Assembly (NCBI GenBank): GCA_035551935.1
Contig: DASZMJ010000122.1
Location: forward strand, 1-8,018
DNA from: DASZMJ01 sp035551935
GTDB taxonomy: Bacteria > Planctomycetota > Planctomycetia > Isosphaerales > Isosphaeraceae
Direction: 5' to 3'
Length of the DNA stretch: 8,018 bases
The translations under genes and the position numbers were made by a program. Shown here piece by piece: positions 1 through 5,080 of the stretch (positions are counted from its first letter, which is position 1; each line of letters begins with the position of its first letter). The notes beneath the pieces are model-generated. The model was not told the origin of the DNA and made no database searches. It saw only the letters and a list, made by a program, of their open reading frames with translations.

Positions 1-48
1 TGCGGACCTCTTCCTTGATGAACCGGAAGAGGTCCGCAAGAGCGGACC
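1..48. repeat. Overlapping alternative hairpins downstream of recN
   Basis: Bases 1-14 and 25-38 are perfect 14-bp inverted arms (TGCGGACCTCTTCC and its complement) around a 10-nt loop. Bases 31-37 (GGTCCGC) also pair perfectly with 42-48 (GCGGACC) around the 4-nt loop AAGA. The 31-37 segment is shared, so only one of the two hairpins can form at a time. For minus-strand transcription this lies 15 nt past the recN stop, where a terminator or transcript-stabilising hairpin would be expected. The window ends at base 1, so a following T-tract cannot be checked, and the left arm may extend further. It could equally be one end of a larger repeat. Confidence 0.6.
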
Positions 49-62
49 CTACGGTACTGCCG

Positions 63-1796
63 TCAACGTCCCGCGCGGGCCTCGACGAGCATGTCGAGGG
101 CTTCCTGGCGGGTGGTCTCGGCGGCGGAGTCGCCGCGGAGCATGGCGGCGAGCTCGGCGACGCGGTCGTCGTCGTCGAGCAACGTGATCGTAGTCCGCGT
201 CCGGCCGCGGAGGGTCTGCTTGCGGATGACCCACTGGCGGCCGGCGAAGCTGGCCATCTGCGGCAGGTGGGTCACGCAGATGACCTGATGGTGCCGCGCG
301 AGCGCCGCCAGCTTCTTGCCCAGCACCGCGCCGAGCCGGCCGCCGACGCCGGTGTCGATCTCGTCGAAGACGAGCGTCGGCACGCCGTCGATGCCGGCGA
401 GCACGGTCTTGATCGCCAACGTCAGCCGCGACAGCTCGCCCCCGGAGGCGATCCGACGCAGTGGCCTCGGCCCTTCGCCGGGGTTCGGCGCGAAGACGAT
501 CTCGACGCGATCGGGGCCGTCCTCGGGAGGCGTCGCGGCGGCGGTCGGGTCGTCGCCGAGCGGGTCGGTCTCGACCTCGACGGTCACGCGGGCCTCGCCG
601 AGGCTCAGGTCCTTCAACTGCGATTGCACGGCCTTCGCGAACGCCTTGCACGTCTTACGACGGCCCTCGGTCAACGTCGCCGCGGCGGCCTTCAGCGCCG
701 ACCACGCCTCGGCCAATGGGGCGTCGAGCCCGAGCAGGTCGGCCTCGTCGCGGTCGAGCGCGGCGAGCTGCTCGTCGATGGAGGCCCGGCGCGCGGCGAG
801 GTCGTCGGGGCAGCAGCGGAAGCGGGCGGCGAGCCGGCGGTAGGTGGCGAGGCGGCCCTCGATCTCCTCGAGCCGGCCGGGGTCGTCGTCGCCGTCGCGG
901 TCGAGCTGGCGGAGGCCGTAGGCGACCTCGCGGACCTCGTCGGCGAGCCGGTCGAGCTGCTCGGCCGCCGCGCCCAGCTCGGGGACGGCTTCGGCCAGCG
1001 GTTGCAGGCGACGGGCGACGCGCTCGATGAGCTCTTGCGCGGAGGAGTCGGCCTCGTAGAGCAACGCGAACCCTTCGGCGGTCGCCTCGCGCAGCTCCTC
1101 GCGGTGGGCGAGGCGGTGGGCCTCGCGGTTCAGGTCGTCGTACTCGCCGGGGACGGGCTCGGCGGCGGCGAGCTCGTCGCGCTCGAAGGCGAGGAGGTCG
1201 CGCTCGCGGCGGCGGTGCTCGGCGGCCTCGATCAGGGCGAGTCGGCGACGGCGGAGGGCGTCGAAGTCGTCGCGGGCGCGGCGGTAGGTTTCGAGGGAAG
1301 GCTCGAGGTCGCCGTAGGCGTCGAGCAACGCGCGCTGGCGGTCGGGGTCGAGCAGGGCGCGGGCGTCGTGCTGACCGTGGACGTCGATGAGCCGGCGGCC
1401 GAGCTGTCGGAGGGTCGCCACGGCCACCGGCAGGCCGTTGGCGTGCGCCGAGCCGCGGCCCTGCGCCGTCACGCGCCGGGTCACGATCAATTGATCCTCT
1501 TCCAGCACGCCGCCGAGGATCGCCTCGACCTCGCCGCGGAGGGCGGGGTCGGCCAGCTCGAAGACGGCGGCGACGCGCGCCTCGTCCTTGCCGGCGCGGA
1601 CGAGGTCCGAGGCCGCCTTGCCGCCGAGCAAGAGGCCGAGGGCCGTCAGGAGGAGGCTCTTGCCGGCGCCGGTCTCGCCGGTCCAGGCGCAGTAGCCGTC
1701 GTACAGCTCGACCCGCACGTCCTCGATCAGGGCGAGGTTCTGCACCGAGAGTTCGCGGAGCACGGCCGGTGGGCCTCCGGTCGGTCGATCGTCCAT
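63..1796 (-). CDS. recN: DNA repair protein RecN (SMC-like ATPase)
   Basis: RecN is a cytoplasmic SMC-like ATPase that acts early in recombinational repair of double-strand breaks, helping RecA-dependent strand pairing. The 577-aa product has the expected split ABC head. Walker A GETGAGKS is at residues 40-47 and a DVHGQHD motif at 138-144. A charged, coiled-coil-like middle spans about 165-390. The signature SGGEL is at 451-455, Walker B TLVFDEID at 474-481 and the H-loop VTHLPQMA at 508-515. Length is normal for the family (about 550-580). The ATG at 1796 has AAGGA only 2 nt upstream. A GTG at 1763-1761 has GGAGG 10 nt upstream and would begin the protein at VLRELSVQNLALI, which is where RecN proteins usually start, so the true start may be the GTG. 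The gene follows the esterase gene by 22 bp and is probably cotranscribed with it. A long ORF on the opposite strand is a shadow. Confidence 0.96.
   Translation of the reverse strand: MDDRPTGGPPAVLRELSVQNLALIEDVRVELYDGYCAWTGETGAGKSLLLTALGLLLGGKAASDLVRAGKDEARVAAVFELADPALRGEVEAILGGVLEEDQLIVTRRVTAQGRGSAHANGLPVAVATLRQLGRRLIDVHGQHDARALLDPDRQRALLDAYGDLEPSLETYRRARDDFDALRRRRLALIEAAEHRRRERDLLAFERDELAAAEPVPGEYDDLNREAHRLAHREELREATAEGFALLYEADSSAQELIERVARRLQPLAEAVPELGAAAEQLDRLADEVREVAYGLRQLDRDGDDDPGRLEEIEGRLATYRRLAARFRCCPDDLAARRASIDEQLAALDRDEADLLGLDAPLAEAWSALKAAAATLTEGRRKTCKAFAKAVQSQLKDLSLGEARVTVEVETDPLGDDPTAAATPPEDGPDRVEIVFAPNPGEGPRPLRRIASGGELSRLTLAIKTVLAGIDGVPTLVFDEIDTGVGGRLGAVLGKKLAALARHHQVICVTHLPQMASFAGRQWVIRKQTLRGRTRTTITLLDDDDRVAELAAMLRGDSAAETTRQEALDMLVEARAGR
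1774..1778 (-). promoter_or_regulatory. Shine-Dalgarno-like GGAGG that supports a GTG start for recN
   Basis: On the minus strand GGAGG (1778-1774) is followed by 10 nt and then GTG at 1763-1761, codon 12 of the longer recN reading. The upstream ATG (1796-1794) has only an AAGGA 2 nt away, which is too close for normal ribosome positioning. With the GTG start the protein begins MLRELSVQNLALIEDV, matching the usual RecN N-terminus. This favours the shorter form but does not prove it. Confidence 0.5.
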
Positions 1797-1818
1797 GGTC
1801 CTTCGAGGCCGTCCCCGC

Positions 1819-2595
1819 TCAGCGGAGCTGGGCGTGCTCGGGCTCGTCGGGGAGCTTGAGGTGCCGGGCGTGGAAGGCGAGGGCCTCGCGGAACTGGCGG
1901 TCCCAGTACGACCAGTTGTGCGTGCCGGGCGACTCCTCGTAGTCGTGGGCGATCTTGCAGTTGGTGAGGTGCTCGTGGAAATGGCGGTTCTGGAGGAGGA
2001 ACGGGTCCTCGAGGCCGCAGTCGATCCGAAGGGCCGGCAGCGACCGGGGCTTCGCGTTCTCGGCGAGGACGTAGGGGTCGTCGGGGCACCCTTTGGGGTG
2101 CGTGCCGAAGATCCGGTAGAGTTCGGGGACGAGCTCCTCGGCCTCGGTCGGCTCGCGGCAGAGGCCGAAGATGCCGGAGTGCGAGTGCGCGCTGACGAAG
2201 CGGTCGGGGTACTTCAAGGCCAACTTGATCGCGCCGAAGCCCCCCATCGACAGGCCGCCGATCGCCCGCGCCGAGCGTTGGGCCTTGACCGGGAAGTCGG
2301 CCTCGACGAGGCCCATCACCTGGTCCATCAGGTCGTCCTCGTACGGGTCCCCCTCGACCGCGTTGGTGTACCAGCCCCGGCCGCCGTCGGGCATCACGAC
2401 CACCAGCGGATACCCCAGCGTGTACCGCTCGGGGCACGACCGCCGCATCCACGTCGTGCAGTCGTCGGAGAGCCCGTGCAACAGGTACAACGTCGACCAC
2501 GGCCGCTTCGCGTCCGGCGAGTCCGGGAAGACGATGTTGAACTGCGACGCCTTCGCGAGCTTGTGGCTGTAATAGTTGACCGTCGCGAAGGCCAT
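1819..2595 (-). CDS. Putative esterase, EstA / esterase-D family alpha/beta hydrolase
   Basis: This 258-aa protein looks like a serine carboxylesterase of the putative-esterase family (PF00756), which includes tributyrin esterase EstA and S-formylglutathione hydrolase. The N-terminus MAFATVNYYS resembles the EstA type. LYLLHGLSDD at 36-45 is the strand and oxyanion-hole loop. The nucleophile elbow is GLSMGG at 114-119 (Ser116). The likely acid is Asp197 in DCGLED, and the likely base is His226 in GTHNWSYW. No signal peptide or membrane segment is visible, so it should be cytoplasmic. Length is normal for EstA-like enzymes. No clear Shine-Dalgarno precedes the ATG at 2595; the start is chosen from the conserved N-terminus. 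It sits 22 bp before recN and downstream of a palindromic spacer. The substrate (short acyl ester, S-formylglutathione or sugar ester) cannot be told from sequence. Confidence is high for the fold, low for the reaction. Confidence 0.9.
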   Translation of the reverse strand: MAFATVNYYSHKLAKASQFNIVFPDSPDAKRPWSTLYLLHGLSDDCTTWMRRSCPERYTLGYPLVVVMPDGGRGWYTNAVEGDPYEDDLMDQVMGLVEADFPVKAQRSARAIGGLSMGGFGAIKLALKYPDRFVSAHSHSGIFGLCREPTEAEELVPELYRIFGTHPKGCPDDPYVLAENAKPRSLPALRIDCGLEDPFLLQNRHFHEHLTNCKIAHDYEESPGTHNWSYWDRQFREALAFHARHLKLPDEPEHAQLR

Positions 2596-2607
2596 AGGAT
2601 GGATACC

Positions 2608-2725
2608 GGGGGCCAGGGGTCGGGGGCCAGGGGAAAGCAGGCAGACGCCAGAAGGCAGAGGATCGAGGGCGAGGGCGAAGGTCTGTCATCCGTCGGCTGA
2701 CCCTGGCCCCCGGCCCCCGGCCCCC
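2608..2725. repeat. GC-rich inverted repeat filling the spacer between esterase and tRNA-binding genes
   Basis: The left arm 2608-2632 and right arm 2701-2725 match at 23 of 25 positions as inverted complements; one of the two exceptions is a G-T wobble. Each arm is built from units of the type GGGGGCC(A/G)GGG. The 68-nt interior (2633-2700) is purine-rich on the left and has no ORF. The right arm ends on the base next to the stop codon of the tRNA-binding gene (2726-2728). The left arm ends 12 nt before the esterase ATG, so the repeat accounts for nearly the whole 130-bp gap. If transcribed it would fold into a long GC-rich hairpin that could attenuate or terminate transcription, or stabilise the upstream message. 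No transposase is associated. Confidence 0.8.
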
Positions 2726-3058
2726 TCACTTGACCTTGGCGCCGACGACGCAATCGGGGTCGTCCGGGGCCAGCAGGACGACCTTCTCGCCGGAGGTGGC
2801 GGCCAGGAGCATGCCGTTGGAGGCCTCGCCGCGGAGCATCGCCGGGGCGAGGTTGTTGACGACGATGATCCGGCGGCCGACGAGCTGCTCGGGCGCGTAA
2901 TGCTGGCGGATGCCCGCGACGATCTGCTTCTGCTCGTCGCCGACGTCGACCTGGAGCAACAGCAGTTTGTCCGCGTTCGGGTGCGGCCGCGCCTCCAACA
3001 CCTTCGCCACCCGCAGCTCCAACTTCGCGAAGTCCTCGTACTGGATCGTCTCGGCCAT
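2726..3058 (-). CDS. Stand-alone tRNA-binding OB-fold protein (MetRS beta / MetG C-terminal type)
   Basis: This 110-aa protein is a single tRNA-binding domain (PF01588, the EMAP-II/Trbp111 OB-fold). It matches the C-terminal extension of bacterial methionyl-tRNA synthetase, often annotated as 'methionine-tRNA ligase subunit beta'. Typical elements are DFAKLELRVAKVLEARPHPN (9-28), DKLLLLQVDVG (30-40), IVAGIRQHY (46-54), VGRRIIVVNNLAPAMLRG (60-77) and SNGMLLAA (80-87). In MetRS this domain dimerises and raises tRNA affinity. Here no synthetase catalytic domain is fused or nearby, so it may act in trans with a MetRS encoded elsewhere, or as a structure-specific tRNA chaperone. The ATG at 3058 has GGAGGGG 9 nt upstream and a good promoter 42 nt upstream. 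CsaA, a related single-domain chaperone, is the main alternative identity. Confidence 0.9.
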   Translation of the reverse strand: MAETIQYEDFAKLELRVAKVLEARPHPNADKLLLLQVDVGDEQKQIVAGIRQHYAPEQLVGRRIIVVNNLAPAMLRGEASNGMLLAATSGEKVVLLAPDDPDCVVGAKVK

Positions 3059-3099
3059 CGGATCGGACCCCTCCTCGACACCCTCCGAAACCCCGTCGC

Positions 3100-3129
3100 A
3101 TCCTAGCCGCCCCGCCGGGCCGCTGTCAA
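3100..3129 (-). promoter_or_regulatory. Sigma70-like promoter for the tRNA-binding gene (and possibly esterase-recN)
   Basis: On the minus strand a perfect TTGACA (3129-3124) is followed by an 18-nt GC-rich spacer and TAGGAT (3105-3100). Transcription would start near 3093, leaving a leader of about 35 nt that contains the GGAGGGG at 3074-3068. The promoter lies between the 40-bp palindrome and the gene. It could drive the tRNA-binding gene alone, or the three-gene run down to recN if the GC-rich inverted repeat at 2608-2725 is read through. Confidence 0.65.
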
Positions 3130-3152
3130 GGTAACTAGTGGTCAAAAGTACA

Positions 3153-3257
3153 GGAAGAGGCTTGCCACAGAGGCCACAGAGGAAGAGGAAAGTGATCAAA
3201 ACTTGATAAATGATTCTCTTTCCTCTTCCTCTGTGGCCTCTGTGGCAAGCCTCTTCC
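3153..3257. repeat. Perfect palindrome with 40-bp arms and AT-rich loop
   Basis: Left arm 3153-3192 and right arm 3218-3257 are exact reverse complements over 40 bases. Each arm contains the 9-base word GCCACAGAG twice in direct repeat, followed by GAAGAGGAAAG. The 25-nt loop (3193-3217) has only 6 G/C bases against a strongly GC-rich background, and contains a small nested hairpin ATCAA/TTGAT (3195-3199 and 3203-3207). The flank at 3128-3150 is also AT-rich, so the inserted unit may be larger than the arms. No target-site duplication or transposase is visible. From memory, GCCACAGAGG-type palindromes are scattered through spacers of many environmental bacteria; I could not check this here. 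It overlaps the 3' end of the ABC ATPase gene and may also work as its terminator. Confidence 0.92.
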
Positions 3258-4338
3258 CCGATTCCCCGTCGAACCACGCCGCGGCGGCGAGGTCGAGGCG
3301 GAGGGGGAGGACTTCGTCGGGCGCGACATCGGCGCCGCGGGGAAGGCGGAGGCGGAGGGAATGGGGGCCGAGGTCGAGGGTGGCGATGGTCTCGTGGCCG
3401 GTGGGCTCGAGCCGACGGACGGTCGCGACCAGATCGGGCGAGCCGGGGGGCGCGACCGCGATCGCCTCGGGGCGGAGGCCGAGGACGGCGGGACCGGGGC
3501 GGAGGGAGGGATGTCCCGGGCCGACCGGCAGGGCGATCTCGGTCCCGGCGATCGCGAACCGCGGCGGGGGCTCGGCGGCGATCCGGCCGGGCAGGAGGTT
3601 CATCGGCGGGCTGCCGACGAAGCCGGCGACGAACCGGCTCGCCGGCCGGTCGTACAGCGCCGACGGCGTCCCGACCTGCTCCAACTTGCCCCGATCCAGC
3701 ACCGCGACCCGGTCCCCCAGGGCCAGGGCTTCTCCCTGGTCGTGGGTCACGAGGATCAAGGTCGCGTCGAGCCCCCGGCGCAGGTCGATCAGGTCGGCCC
3801 GGATCGCGGCGCGGAGCGGGGGGTCGAGGCTGGAGAAGGGCTCGTCCAGCAAGAGCAGCTTCGGCCGCCGCGCGATCGCCCGCCCCAGCGCCACCCGCTG
3901 CCGCTCGCCCCCCGACAGCGCCCGCGGCATCCGCCCGAGCAACGCCCCCAATCCAAGCTGCCCCGCCACGGCCTCGACCCGTTCCCTCAGTTTCCCCCCC
4001 GAGACCCCCCGCGCCCGGAGGCCGAACGCCAGGTTGTCGAAGACGTTGAGGTGCGGGTACGTCGCCGGCTGCTGGAAGACCATCGCCGCGTCGCGGTCCC
4101 TCGGCGCCAGCGAGTCGGCCGGCTTGCCGTCCAGCGCGATCGTGCCCGAACTCGGCCGCTCCAGGCCCGCGATCAGGCGGAGCAAGGTGCTCTTGCCCGA
4201 GCCCGACGGCCCCAGGACCGTCAGCCACTCCCCCGCGCCGACGGCCAGATCCATCCCCGAAACCGCCTCCACCCCCCCCGCGAACCGCTTCGACACCCCC
4301 GACAATCGCACATGCTCGCGGATCGCCGAACCGGCCAT
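3196..4338 (-). CDS. ABC transporter ATP-binding protein, MalK/UgpC type
   Basis: This is the 380-aa nucleotide-binding subunit of a carbohydrate- or glycerol-phosphate-type importer. Walker A GPSGSGKST is at 43-51, Q-loop FQQ at 88-90, signature LSGGERQR at 141-148, Walker B LLLLDEP at 161-167, D-loop SLD at 170-172 and H-loop His199 in VTHDQGEA. The C-terminal regulatory region carries the UgpC/MalK signs FVAGFVGSPPMNLLPG (236-251) and the TOBE motif GLRPEAI (287-293). No permease or binding protein is beside it, so it may serve transporters encoded elsewhere, as MsiK-type ATPases do; the cargo is unknown. Family members usually end shortly after a motif like FDxxTGxRL, here WFDGESGKRL (355-364). 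The remaining 16 residues are read from the 40-bp palindrome, which also supplies the TGA. The start ATG at 4338 has only a weak GAGG upstream. Confidence 0.93.
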   Translation of the reverse strand: MAGSAIREHVRLSGVSKRFAGGVEAVSGMDLAVGAGEWLTVLGPSGSGKSTLLRLIAGLERPSSGTIALDGKPADSLAPRDRDAAMVFQQPATYPHLNVFDNLAFGLRARGVSGGKLRERVEAVAGQLGLGALLGRMPRALSGGERQRVALGRAIARRPKLLLLDEPFSSLDPPLRAAIRADLIDLRRGLDATLILVTHDQGEALALGDRVAVLDRGKLEQVGTPSALYDRPASRFVAGFVGSPPMNLLPGRIAAEPPPRFAIAGTEIALPVGPGHPSLRPGPAVLGLRPEAIAVAPPGSPDLVATVRRLEPTGHETIATLDLGPHSLRLRLPRGADVAPDEVLPLRLDLAAAAWFDGESGKRLATEATEEEERESFIKF

Positions 4339-4377
4339 CGCCTCGCCCCGGGCCTCGACTCGAAGGATATTCCCCGA

Positions 4378-4406
4378 ATCCTATCGGACTCCTCCGCCCC
4401 CCGCAA
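4378..4406 (-). promoter_or_regulatory. Sigma70-like promoter for the ABC ATPase gene
   Basis: On the minus strand TTGCGG (4406-4401) is separated by 17 nt from TAGGAT (4383-4378). Transcription would start near 4371, giving a leader of about 33 nt before the ATG at 4338. The -10 hexamer is identical to that of the promoter at 3100-3129, and the -35 shares TTGCG with the divergent plus-strand promoter. Confidence 0.5.
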
Positions 4407-4427
4407 GCCGCGCCCACGACGGCAAGG

Positions 4428-4468
4428 ATTTGCGTCGCGACGACCGGGGTTGTATAATCTACGCAAAT
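4428..4468. promoter_or_regulatory. Operator-like 8-bp inverted repeat flanking the plus-strand promoter
   Basis: ATTTGCGT at 4428-4435 and ACGCAAAT at 4461-4468 are exact reverse complements, with 33 bp between their starts (about three helical turns). The left copy covers the -35 hexamer and the right copy covers the expected transcription start. A 10-bp perfect palindrome, CGTCGCGACG, lies at 4433-4442, overlapping the left copy. This geometry would suit a dimeric or looping repressor, but no regulator gene is nearby and chance occurrence is possible. Confidence 0.35.
4430..4458 (+). promoter_or_regulatory. Sigma70-like promoter for the 164-aa LEPR-type gene
   Basis: TTGCGT (4430-4435), a 17-nt spacer and a consensus TATAAT (4453-4458) lie on the plus strand. 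The predicted start is near 4465, and the ATG at 4510 follows a leader of about 45 nt. It is divergent from the ABC ATPase promoter, with 23 nt between the two -35 boxes. This AT-rich patch stands out from the GC-rich surroundings. Confidence 0.7.
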
Positions 4469-4509
4469 TGCCCATTTTTCCTCATTCCTCGGAACGACAG
4501 GGGGCAAGG

Positions 4510-5004
4510 ATGAGGCGCGAGCGGCGTCGGAGGGCGGGTTTCGAGGCGCTGGAAGGGCGGATGTGCCTGTCGGGGGGCCACATCCATGCGCAGGTCGTCG
4601 GGGGCTTGCCGAGGGCGTTGGTCGGGTCGATCAAGGGGCCGTATCAGCTCTCGTCGAGCACGTCGAGCGGCCTGGTGCGGCTGGATGTCTTCGGCAGCGG
4701 GACGGCCCGGCCGATCGGCGCGGTCAACAGCCAGGGGTTCCTCGCGGGCAACTCGAAGGTGACGGCCAACGGCCTGGCCGGCCAGTTGCTGCTGGCCCAG
4801 CCGCGGGGCGAGATCATCTTCGAGACGACCGCCCCCCTGCCGACGACCGCGACCCGCGACCTGCCGCTCCAGATCCGCGTGCTCGGCGGCACCGACGGCT
4901 TCGCGGGCATCTCCGGCACCGGCACCGGCGTGGCGCACGTCCTCCGCGGCGCCAGCGCGGGCCTCTCGGGCACGGTCCGGATCACGTTCCGGGTCCGCGT
5001 CTGA
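4510..5004 (+). CDS. Hypothetical planctomycete protein with LEPR-XLL-like N-terminus
   Basis: The 164-aa product starts MRRERRRRAGFEALEGRMCLSGG. The stretch LEGRMCLS at 14-21, after a run of arginines, resembles the N-terminal 'LEPR-XLL' motif common on planctomycete surface or secreted proteins; its function is unproven. There is no hydrophobic signal-peptide core. The rest (about 43-164) is rich in Gly, Ser, Thr and alternating hydrophobics, for example SGLVRLDVFGSGTARPIG (53-70), GQLLLAQPRGEIIFETT (91-107), LPLQIRVLGGTDGFAGISG (118-136) and GTVRITFRVRV at the end, which suggests an all-beta barrel or sandwich. No catalytic motif is recognised. The ATG at 4510 is chosen because it follows GGGGG by a few bases, lies just below the promoter and places the LEPR-like motif near the N-terminus. 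The reading frame stays open upstream across the antisense of the ABC gene, but that part is a shadow. The SGNH hydrolase gene follows 76 bp downstream. Confidence 0.8.
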   Translation: MRRERRRRAGFEALEGRMCLSGGHIHAQVVGGLPRALVGSIKGPYQLSSSTSSGLVRLDVFGSGTARPIGAVNSQGFLAGNSKVTANGLAGQLLLAQPRGEIIFETTAPLPTTATRDLPLQIRVLGGTDGFAGISGTGTGVAHVLRGASAGLSGTVRITFRVRV

Positions 5005-5080
5005 GCCGGCCGGCCGATTTCGGGACGCGCGGTGGCGCGGTAACGTCGCGAGGAGCCGCCCATCCAACCGGGAGTGTGCG
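5005..5080 (+). other. Spacer between the two LEPR-type genes
   Basis: This 76-bp gap holds a GCCGGCCGGC palindrome directly after the upstream stop codon and a small CGCGC/GCGCG hairpin (5026-5030 with 5035-5039). GGAG at 5071-5074 lies 6 nt before the SGNH ATG. No convincing promoter is seen, so the two genes may share the promoter at 4430-4458. Confidence 0.4.

Noticed and set aside
1..49. Possible start of another minus-strand gene (frame reading GSALADLFRFIKEEVR off the left edge)
   Set aside because: The stretch looks protein-like, but no ATG, GTG or TTG start is present in that frame in the first 300 bases I checked. The same bases form a perfect hairpin, and too little sequence remains to judge.
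15..1859. 614-aa plus-strand ORF opposite recN
   Set aside because: It is antisense to a certain recN gene. Its composition (Gly/Ala/Val/Glu-rich, no motif) is the usual result of GC-rich codon use on the other strand.
1795..2700. 301-aa plus-strand ORF opposite the esterase
   Set aside because: Antisense shadow of the esterase gene without motifs; it also runs through the GC-rich inverted repeat.
3153..3257. CRISPR or tandem-repeat array suggested by repeated GCCACAGAG words
   Set aside because: The words form inverted arms of one palindrome with two direct copies per arm; there are no regular spacers and no cas genes.
2726..4507. 593-aa minus-strand ORF running through the ABC gene in another frame into the tRNA-binding gene
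   Set aside because: Only its last 110 residues are a real protein. The earlier part is an out-of-frame Arg/Pro/Gly-rich reading of the ABC ATPase gene and the palindrome.
3361..4509. Upstream extension of the 164-aa protein's frame, which would give 547 aa
   Set aside because: This part is antisense to the ABC ATPase, has no recognisable domain, and lies upstream of the promoter at 4430-4458. The ATG at 4510 gives the expected LEPR-type N-terminus.
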